A DNA stretch of 64,000 nt, taken from the NCBI GenBank assembly GCA_024336345.1, contig JANFOG010000015.1:806001-870000 (forward strand). Reading direction: 5' to 3'. The notes below the pieces were generated by a model. It saw nothing but the letters and a program-made list of their open reading frames with translations. It was not told the DNA's origin and ran no database searches. Positions 56,957 to 64,000 of the stretch are shown piece after piece. Position 1 is the stretch's first letter; each line of letters starts with the position of its first letter. The DNA is from Mariannaea sp. PMI_226 (lineage: Eukaryota > Ascomycota > Sordariomycetes > Hypocreales > Nectriaceae). Both the position numbers and the translations under genes were made by a program.

Positions 56957-58686
56957 CGTGACGTGCTAAAAACTTTCAATTCCAAAGCTATGAATCGGAT
57001 CTAAGTCTTGGGTGTGCAAAGTATGCTGAGGTAAATGAAAAACAATACTGGGGGGACAAGAAATTCTCATTCTCAAATACTTCGACAACTCTTGAAAGTG
57101 AAGGTCTCGGGATGAAATACGTACTTTGATTGAGCAAGTCAATTACCCGATCTGGAAACTTCAAGGCCGCAACCACAACGTGGAGAAAGACGCCAAACTG
57201 GAAGTGAACCACCCCATGGACGAGATAGAACGCGGGGAAGACTAGTCCCAAATTGGACCTATACGCCGAACCGGGGTGAGTTGCCCTGTTGAGCAGTCTT
57301 TTTTGTTCCTCACAATGATATCCTCTCTTGAGAGATACTGGGATTCACTCCATTGGCCTTAGCAAAGAACCGTGGACATACAGCGAACTATGTCTTCGGA
57401 GATTTTGAGCCGCTCTTCGGCTGGCTCAAGGGCTAGGCGTTCTGTTTTGGTCTCCTTCATGCAGCCTACGCAAACTCTTCGACCGGCGTGCTCTTTCGTA
57501 AGCCACTTCATTAATCTTTTCAGACCAAACACTTACGGCCTATAGCACGCGCGGAGAACCGCCGCAGCGCCCAACTACCCAGGTCCCCAAAGCTATGGTC
57601 GGTCGGAACTATCATTCTCAACACTATTGCATGACTTTTGTTGCTCAACTCTGGTGCTTTCGGTCCTCTCCACTTGAGTGTTCTCGTTGCCGTTGACCAA
57701 GCAGTTCCCGTTATCTAGTCAGCCGAAGGCAGTCCAGGCGCTGGACATACACATCATCCGCGAATTGAGGATGAATAAAATTGAGATCGTGAAGCATAAT
57801 GGATCTCCTCAATGCATTATGCTTACTTGCCTTGATCTTAGAATCTTGTATTATTGGGATCTTCTCTTCAAAAAGCCCATCCCTGTCTTACTTTTACTTT
57901 ATACAGGGTTGCAATTTTACCCAGTTACCCGTATTGATTATCTCTTGTGTGATACCTTTAGGTAAACTAACTCAGTGTCCCTTACCTATGGCAGGGTATC
58001 CAAGTTGTTACAAGGACTTCAACTACAAGGCTGTTCCCGCAGATTGACCAATGCCTGACCACGATTGGAGCAACAGAGGATAGAGGGAACTTCAAGGCAC
58101 AGATCTTGATATCTAGCTTTAGGAAAGGTCCTACAGCAGGCTATTTATATTTTACGGAGGAGGCTGTCGATTGGGGCTCGACATTTCAAGGTCTCACTAA
58201 AGCTGTTGTTATAGACAGTGTTTTACTTGCATATGTCATAGCTGGCGACTCACCGCTACAGCAGGTTCGATGTGGCTGCTATATGACATGATTGACTGCG
58301 GACTTTGCAACTAGAGCTTTCTCGGATGAGATTCAAGGATGACCAATCATTGACTGCTAGCCCCTATTCTGAACATCAATGCTACTGCACAACTAGCAAC
58401 TAACTAACCTAGATTTTACTTGATTACATTGACGAAGATGGCTCGTGGACGCCAGTAAATGACAATTACTTGATGTTTTGAAAGGCACATGACTCTCGAA
58501 ATATCGAAAATAGTTGATGATGAGTTTTTCTAGCTAGGACTAAGTCGGCCATGAAGTATCAGAAGAAGTTACTACAAATAGACTGACTGACATGACAAAT
58601 AATGGACAAAATAATTTGATATCGCCTGAAATCGTCGTTTGAGGGAATTCATGGCGAGTCCTAGTTCAACAGATAAGGTGTGTCAC
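56957..58686. other. Intergenic region up to the retrotransposon
   Basis: Contains the Rieske-gene promoter and then A+T-rich DNA into which the copia element appears to have inserted. Short frames at 57678-58291 show no family resemblance. Confidence 0.5.
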
Positions 58687-58935
58687 TGTCACGGAGAGCC
58701 CAGCTCTATGTAGATGGATACTATAGATACCTCAAGCCTCCCACTGTAATATACCCATAGGGTGATCTTAGTAGCCGGTCTCGGCGGCCCCTGTGGGGGG
58801 CCCCCGGCCCCTCTTCCCCTATTCAGGGGGGCGTCTTCAGGGGAAAATCCCTTATATAAACCCCTCATAGGATTAGGTAGTCTGGGGAAGTCACTTATCG
58901 TTACACCTACATTCTTGACCCTACGTTCCGTGACA
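58687..58935 (+). repeat. 5' long terminal repeat (about 249 bp)
   Basis: Begins TGTCACGGAG and ends TTCCGTGACA, a 9-of-10 terminal inverted repeat with the usual TG...CA ends. A TATATAAA lies at 58853-58860, placing the likely transcription start inside the LTR. A GC-rich stretch with long C and G runs (58790-58830) can fold. The five bases before it (GTCAC, 58682-58686) could be the target-site duplication, but the 3' copy is not visible. Confidence 0.82.
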
Positions 58936-58948
58936 GTTATGAGCCCGG
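58936..58948 (+). other. Primer binding site complementary to initiator tRNA-Met anticodon region
   Basis: GTTATGAGCCCGG directly follows the LTR. Its complement contains GGGCTCATAAC, the anticodon stem-loop (CAT anticodon) of eukaryotic initiator tRNA-Met. Priming from inside the tRNA, by a 5' half-molecule, is known for Drosophila copia; the usual Ty1 site pairs with the tRNA 3' end instead. Confidence 0.75.
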
Positions 58949-59293
58949 TGCACCGACCCTTCTAAAGATATCCTTTCCTAGCTATACAGACCACTGTGAG
59001 ACCGCTAGGGAGGAATTCTGACGGGTCGGCTGACTTCCAAAAGTACGATCGGTACTAGGCGTCAAGACACTCGATGAGTCCTTCCCCAATTCACGAGCAA
59101 TCGGGAAGTAAAACACATCACCAAACACTCCTTGAAGACATCTACCTTCGACCAAAGACTGGGAGAATTTGACCCATCCCTTGATTTTTGGTGAATTTCC
59201 AAAGTTACGTCAAATACACGACCCACTCGACGGGAAACTACCCCAAAACACCACCGAATTCCCACATCGCGTCCCGGCGACCCGCACACAAAC

Positions 59294-62200
59294 ATGTCTA
59301 CCTCAACAACGAGGAATGACAATGTCATGAAACTTCACAAGCCAATAGATTGGCCGGAGTGGATTGAGTATATCGAAATGGAAGCCAGGGAGAGAGATGT
59401 GTGGGAATATATCGACCCCGACGGGGAGGAAACCCTGACACGGCCAGAGAAGCTAACGGAGGTGTCATTACCAAACCCAACGCATATCGTCAGGGTCAGG
59501 GTGAACCGCTCCACAAAGCGGACCCCGGGCTCCGGCGGTACGGATAACCCACCAGACAATATGCCGACCTCCTCCTCCACAGCAAAACGGGCAGGCCCGG
59601 TGACCCGGAAGTCTAAGGGGAAACAGCCGGGGCCTCTGCCGTCAGACGAGGAAGACGAAGAAGACGATGATGATGATGATGACCCAGAAAGCTGGGAGGA
59701 GCAGGTCCAAGAAAACCCCGAATATACGATCCGGGCAAGGGACGTGGGGCTAAGACTACAGCTATATAGGACCCAGATGGATCAATATGACCGTACGCAG
59801 AGTCGTATTCAACAGGTCAAAGGGATCATCAACAGGACCGTTTCGTCTGACTATGTCCGGTATATCAGGAAGGAATATACCGCCCGTGGGGCTCTGAAGA
59901 CCCTCAGTCAGAAGGTCAAGCCGTCATCCTGGGTTCTGGAGGAAGAAGCTGTCAAGGACTATGAGAAGGTCAAGAAGCTATCCCTGAATAAGATGAAGGT
60001 GTCAGACTATGTAGCCGAGTTCCAAAAAGCCCACAATCGTTGCCGTGACCTAGGCCTGCCCGAGGGTAAAGTAAGCTCTGGGATCAAGGATTTCCTTGGC
60101 ATTGTTCAGCAATACGACCCTGTCTGGTACGGTGCCGAGCTGAAGGTATATTTGAAGCTCAAAGACGAAGGAAAACCCCTCCCAACAGTCAAGGAATTCA
60201 CAGAGGACTTCCGGAGGACGATGGAGGTGAAAGAATCCGGCCACGGCCGGGCGTCCGGCGCAACATTTTCCGTAAGCTGGGCAGGAACCGACCAATCAAA
60301 AGCCGGCTCTGACAAGGCTACGGCAGCCGCGTCAGGTGACCGAACTAGCCCGACCAATCAAAACGCTTCAGACCAATTACCACAACAGGAAAGTGAGGAC
60401 CAAAAGAACCGGCACTCCGGCCGCACCAAGTCCTTCTCCACCTGCAAATACTGTAATATGCGTCACAACGTCAGAAATAAAGATGAAGCTTGGAAATCTT
60501 GCTGGTATATAGTCTCAGTTCCAGAGCACATGAGGGAGAGATTTCACCCCAAACCGACCATCCAGTCACGAGTAAATGAGGTGATCAAGAACGACCCTCA
60601 GAGGGAAAAGATCGAGCTCGAGAGAGCATCCCGAAACAACCCCACATCTCCTGCCGCAATGTCTGTGATGGCAGGAGCTAGTCTTGCTATATCACAATAT
60701 GCCCTCAAGAATAGTGTTATTTTAGATTGTGGCTCGACTGTTCACGTCTTCAATGACCGGAAATTCTTCCAGGACCTTGACGAAACAGACATCCAGACCC
60801 TGTACGCTGGAGACAGCTTTATCCCGGTCTTAGGATCCGGAAAAGCGTATATCTCGATGCCAAATTCAAGGGATTTGATGTTTAGAAAAGCCCTATATGC
60901 CCCGACCTTCCACACCAATGCTGTATCCCTCCGGCAGCTCAAAAGGCTAGATATCCACTGGGATAGCTATACCTGTGAGGCCCGGAGAAGACCGTCGGGA
61001 GAGTTCATGTTCAAGACCTTTGAACAGCATGATCAGGAGTGCATTCTGTACAGACCGCTCACAGAGCCGATACAGGCGGCTTCTTTCTCCCTAGCCACGG
61101 GATCAAAAACACCTATCCTAGGAGACGCCGGGCTATGGCACGCAAGGTTAGGTCACCCCGGGAGCCGGGTTATGGAACATATGACGGAAAACGCGGTAGG
61201 GGTCAAGATCAAGGGACCAAGTCTCGTTGAATGTGATATCTGTGCTATGACGAAGATCAAGGAAACGCCTTCTCGCCGACCAGCCGGCGAAAACCTCCCG
61301 AAAGGTCCGCTGACCGTTATTTCCTTTGACCTATTCTACTATGACACCGTGGGGTTCAATGGGGCACGTTATTTTGTGGTCTTCACCTGCAGGGAAACCG
61401 GGATGCGGTTCACATATACCCTGAAGTCGAAGACGGAGCTTAGGGACAGTTTTTGGACCCTTGAAGCTCTATTTCGCCGGCTATATAACATAGACGTGAA
61501 GATCATCATGTCTGACAATGACACTTCCTTCTACACTAAGGAAAACATCCACAAGTTGGATATGAAGGGACTGACGGCCATGAGAGCTTGCCCTGATCAT
61601 CACTATCAGGCAGGGCATGCAGAACGCTCTGGAGGGGTCCTGAAGGTCAAAACTAACCTCCTCCTAGCCCAGTCAAACTTCCCCCCGGAAATGTGGCCTA
61701 TAGCGGTTGAAGCCGCAACATACCTGCTAAACCGGACACCAAGGGAGCTTAACGAGTGGAAATCGCCCCTCGAGATGCTGTATTTTTGGCTAGGAACCCA
61801 CAGAGAGGCGTGGAAACACAAGGCAAAGAGCCCCAAGCCGGATATCTCGAACCTCCGGGCATACGGATGTAAGGCTTATGTGTTAACATCAGCTTATATG
61901 CGAAAAACAGCGAAGAAAACGGACCCAAAAGCTCACATTGGCTATCTTGGAGGATATGCCTCGAGCACACAGTATTGGTTATGGGTGCCCGCGATCAAGC
62001 GCACCACATTGATCAAGAGTTCTCAAGTTATGTTTGATGAAACCCAATTTTATCGACATCACGAGATTCCTCAGTCTCTGGAGACCATCCGGGACATAGA
62101 AAACATCGTCAACGACCTCGAAATCATTGACTTCTGGGAGGCTGAAGTTGAAGCCTTCACAGAGACACCAGAAACACTACCAACACAGGGACCCACTTTC

Positions 62201-64000
62201 CCTGAAGAGGCAGCAAATACCACCAACACAACGGAAAACATCACTAACACGGAAGGAAAACCCACCTGCGACAACCTCGATGACAACAATCAATTGCACA
62301 CACCGCCACAATCGCGGGATCCGACCCCAAGCTATACCATTGGAACCGCAGAGTCCAATATTATAAGCATACAAAATATCTTGAATAGCGACCCGACAAC
62401 AAGTCCAGAAAGCGCGAGTTTCACAGCGGCTCTCGTCCAAGATTGGATGCAACCCAAAAATCGCGAACACCAATCAACACTTCCGCCACTACCGAGGTCG
62501 ATCGAACACATCTTCAAGAAAAACGCCTGGAACCTCTGGAAACCGGCTATACAGACCGAGCTTGACCTCATTCGAGAGCGCGAAGTCGTCTCTATCATCA
62601 AGCTGACCGACGTCCCGAAAGACGCCCAGATTATTGATCTACAGTGGGTTTTCGACTACAAGGTTGATCACCTCGGGTATCTTAGGAAGAGAAAAGCGAG
62701 ACTAGTAGTCAGAGGCGATCAACAATGGGCAAATGGGCTGAACACCTATGCCGCAACGTTAGCTATAAGAGCTTTTCGGCTCTTAGTTGCTATAATGACC
62801 TATTTCGACCTGGAAGCCCGTCAGTATGACTTTGTGACCGCGTTCTTGAACGCCGAGCTTTCGCCCGGGGAAACGGTCTATTGTCGTATGCCAAAGACCG
62901 GACCAGAAAAGCCGGACCGCACACATGTTTGGAAGCTCCTGAAGGCGCTATATGGCATGAGGAGATCGCCATATCTGTGGTATAAGAACCTCACAACCTT
63001 CTGGAAGAAACAGGGATTTGAGACCATCCTTGAGGAACCCTGTATAATGTTCAACGGCAGGATCCTCATCTTCTTCTACGTTGACGACCTTGTTATCCTA
63101 TATCATAGGTCTCACGAAGAGGAATTCCAACGCCTCCACGAGACCCTTATGAAGGCTTATAACGTCACTGACCTAGGGGACCTCCAGTGGTTCCTACGGA
63201 TCAGAATAACCCGTGACCGGGCTACTAGGGAGACCTGGCTATGTCAAGATGCCTATATGGAAAGAATGGCCTTACAGTTCAACTGTGGTCATCCTGACAG
63301 GCGGAAAACGCCCCAACCGTTGCCAACAGGGAGTCTCAAGCCCTATGCCGGAAAAGCCACACCTTTGGAGGTTAAGGAATACCAGAAGAAGGTCGGAACG
63401 ATCCAATATCCGGCCACAATAACCCGGCCGGATGTGAGCTTTGCAGCAGGAAAACTCAGCCAATTCCTCTTGAACCCGGGTCCGGAACATCATGCTGCCG
63501 CAGACCACTGTATACAGTATCTTTATGACACCAAAATGACCGGAATCCGGTTTTCTGGGGGTGACTCAAGCTGGAAGGCTTATTCAGATGCCTCCTTTGC
63601 CGACGATACTATAGACCGTAAGAGCAGTCAAGGCTATGCCATTATGCTGTTCGGGGGTCTTATAACCTATAAGTCAGGGAAACAGGATACCGTTACAACC
63701 TCCTCAACAGAAGCCGAGCTCCTTGCCCTCTCACAAGCTGGAAAGGAGGTTATGGCGTTCAAACGGCTATGTAGGGATATCGGGCTCGACCTAGGAGTCG
63801 ATTTTCCCACTATTTACTGTGACAATCAACAGACCTTAAGGCTTGTGACCCAAGAGGTAGCCCAGCTATACACAAAGCTCCGGCATGTTGATATCCACCA
63901 CCACTGGCTCCGTCAGGAAGCAGCCAAAGGGACCGTTAACCTTGAATGGATACCCACTGCAGAGATGGCTGCTGACGGGTTCACAAAGGCGCTATCCGGT
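59294..64000 (+). CDS. Copia-type Gag-Pol polyprotein (3' end beyond window)
   Basis: One frame of 1569 codons from the ATG at 59294 to the last base, with no stop. Gag region to about residue 370, including a run of Asp (DDDDDDD, about 124). A cysteine/histidine cluster, CKYCNMRH with a later Cys, stands where the zinc knuckle should be. Protease active site DCGSTVHV (Asp478; DSG or DTG is usual). WHARLGHPG (about 615) is the GAG-pre-integrase motif. Integrase acidic residues fall in SFDLFY, MSDNDTSF and GHAERSGG. Reverse transcriptase shows RKARLVVRGDQQ, DFVTAFLNAEL and FYVDDLVILY (Asp pair near residue 1264). RNase H shows AYSDASFADD, SSTEAELLALS, YCDNQQTLRL and RHVDIHHHWLR. All enzymatic parts needed for copying are present as far as seen. 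Confidence 0.93.
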   Translation, partial: MSTSTTRNDNVMKLHKPIDWPEWIEYIEMEARERDVWEYIDPDGEETLTRPEKLTEVSLPNPTHIVRVRVNRSTKRTPGSGGTDNPPDNMPTSSSTAKRAGPVTRKSKGKQPGPLPSDEEDEEDDDDDDDPESWEEQVQENPEYTIRARDVGLRLQLYRTQMDQYDRTQSRIQQVKGIINRTVSSDYVRYIRKEYTARGALKTLSQKVKPSSWVLEEEAVKDYEKVKKLSLNKMKVSDYVAEFQKAHNRCRDLGLPEGKVSSGIKDFLGIVQQYDPVWYGAELKVYLKLKDEGKPLPTVKEFTEDFRRTMEVKESGHGRASGATFSVSWAGTDQSKAGSDKATAAASGDRTSPTNQNASDQLPQQESEDQKNRHSGRTKSFSTCKYCNMRHNVRNKDEAWKSCWYIVSVPEHMRERFHPKPTIQSRVNEVIKNDPQREKIELERASRNNPTSPAAMSVMAGASLAISQYALKNSVILDCGSTVHVFNDRKFFQDLDETDIQTLYAGDSFIPVLGSGKAYISMPNSRDLMFRKALYAPTFHTNAVSLRQLKRLDIHWDSYTCEARRRPSGEFMFKTFEQHDQECILYRPLTEPIQAASFSLATGSKTPILGDAGLWHARLGHPGSRVMEHMTENAVGVKIKGPSLVECDICAMTKIKETPSRRPAGENLPKGPLTVISFDLFYYDTVGFNGARYFVVFTCRETGMRFTYTLKSKTELRDSFWTLEALFRRLYNIDVKIIMSDNDTSFYTKENIHKLDMKGLTAMRACPDHHYQAGHAERSGGVLKVKTNLLLAQSNFPPEMWPIAVEAATYLLNRTPRELNEWKSPLEMLYFWLGTHREAWKHKAKSPKPDISNLRAYGCKAYVLTSAYMRKTAKKTDPKAHIGYLGGYASSTQYWLWVPAIKRTTLIKSSQVMFDETQFYRHHEIPQSLETIRDIENIVNDLEIIDFWEAEVEAFTETPETLPTQGPTFPEEAANTTNTTENITNTEGKPTCDNLDDNNQLHTPPQSRDPTPSYTIGTAESNIISIQNILNSDPTTSPESASFTAALVQDWMQPKNREHQSTLPPLPRSIEHIFKKNAWNLWKPAIQTELDLIREREVVSIIKLTDVPKDAQIIDLQWVFDYKVDHLGYLRKRKARLVVRGDQQWANGLNTYAATLAIRAFRLLVAIMTYFDLEARQYDFVTAFLNAELSPGETVYCRMPKTGPEKPDRTHVWKLLKALYGMRRSPYLWYKNLTTFWKKQGFETILEEPCIMFNGRILIFFYVDDLVILYHRSHEEEFQRLHETLMKAYNVTDLGDLQWFLRIRITRDRATRETWLCQDAYMERMALQFNCGHPDRRKTPQPLPTGSLKPYAGKATPLEVKEYQKKVGTIQYPATITRPDVSFAAGKLSQFLLNPGPEHHAAADHCIQYLYDTKMTGIRFSGGDSSWKAYSDASFADDTIDRKSSQGYAIMLFGGLITYKSGKQDTVTTSSTEAELLALSQAGKEVMAFKRLCRDIGLDLGVDFPTIYCDNQQTLRLVTQEVAQLYTKLRHVDIHHHWLRQEAAKGTVNLEWIPTAEMAADGFTKALSG

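Larger units (their letters stand above)
58687..64000 (+). mobile_element. Ty1/copia LTR retrotransposon, 5' LTR to RNase H, cut by window edge
   Basis: Order of parts: 5' LTR, tRNA primer site, one gag-pol frame with Gag, zinc-knuckle-like region, protease, GAG-pre-integrase, integrase, reverse transcriptase and RNase H. Integrase before reverse transcriptase marks the copia (Pseudoviridae-type) order, as opposed to Gypsy. The right part, including the polypurine tract and 3' LTR, lies outside. The frame has no stop or frameshift, so the copy looks young. It sits beyond the last gene, in gene-poor DNA. Confidence 0.92.

Noticed and set aside
1..64000. tRNA, rRNA and CRISPR features
   Set aside because: I looked for the T-loop GGTTCGA-type box with a matching acceptor stem and for regularly spaced repeats and found none that held up by eye; a tRNAscan run would be decisive.

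Overview
The window reads as chromosomal DNA of a filamentous ascomycete, probably a Sordariomycete. Genes carry short 5' GT / AG 3' introns (mostly 48-121 nt) with CTGAC/CTAAC-like branch sites. The families are typical of moulds: Zn2Cys6 regulators, DHA1 and Dal5 transporters, a GH75 chitosanase, a fungal rhodopsin-like membrane protein and a Ty1/copia retrotransposon. The species cannot be fixed from sequence alone. Gene density is low, with long A+T-rich gaps. All exon structures below were assembled by eye from splice signals, frame continuity and family alignment from memory; several genes are split over separate reading frames and two (left-edge rhodopsin-like gene, third exon of the aminotransferase) are only visible after splicing.

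Layout. 1-550: 5' part of a rhodopsin-like membrane protein running off the left edge. 5.6-8.0 kb: secreted modular polysaccharide deacetylase. 9.4-11.1 kb: DHA1 drug/polyamine transporter. 13.0-14.7 kb: membrane glycoprotein of unknown function. 16.3-17.0 kb: SGNH/CE3-like esterase. 17.7-44.7 kb: a set rich in nitrogen and amino-acid metabolism: Zn2Cys6 regulator, Dal5-type transporter, diaminopropionate ammonia-lyase, aspartate aminotransferase, RidA deaminase, HglS/YdcJ 2-oxoadipate dioxygenase-decarboxylase, (GH75 chitosanase), EutQ-like cupin, FAD amine oxidase, second Zn2Cys6 regulator. 45.9-47.7 kb: ankyrin-repeat gene with a doubtful reading frame. 49.6-57.0 kb: third Zn2Cys6 regulator, a membrane-anchored heme-dependent oxidative N-demethylase-like protein (DUF3445) and a choline-monooxygenase-like Rieske oxygenase. 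58.7 kb to the right edge: a copia element with 5' LTR, tRNA-iMet half-molecule primer site and one uninterrupted gag-pol frame of at least 1569 codons.

How the genes may work together (inference). The 17.7-44.7 kb block looks like a catabolic neighbourhood for an amino acid or amine: uptake by the Dal5-type carrier, transamination or oxidative deamination (aminotransferase, amine oxidase), alpha,beta-elimination (ammonia-lyase) with RidA clearing the reactive enamine, and oxidative decarboxylation of a 2-oxo acid such as 2-oxoadipate by the HglS homologue. The 49.6-57.0 kb block pairs two oxygenases whose relatives remove N-methyl groups or oxidise quaternary amines, so a regulated N-methylamine/betaine-type degradation module is the most interesting functional guess there.
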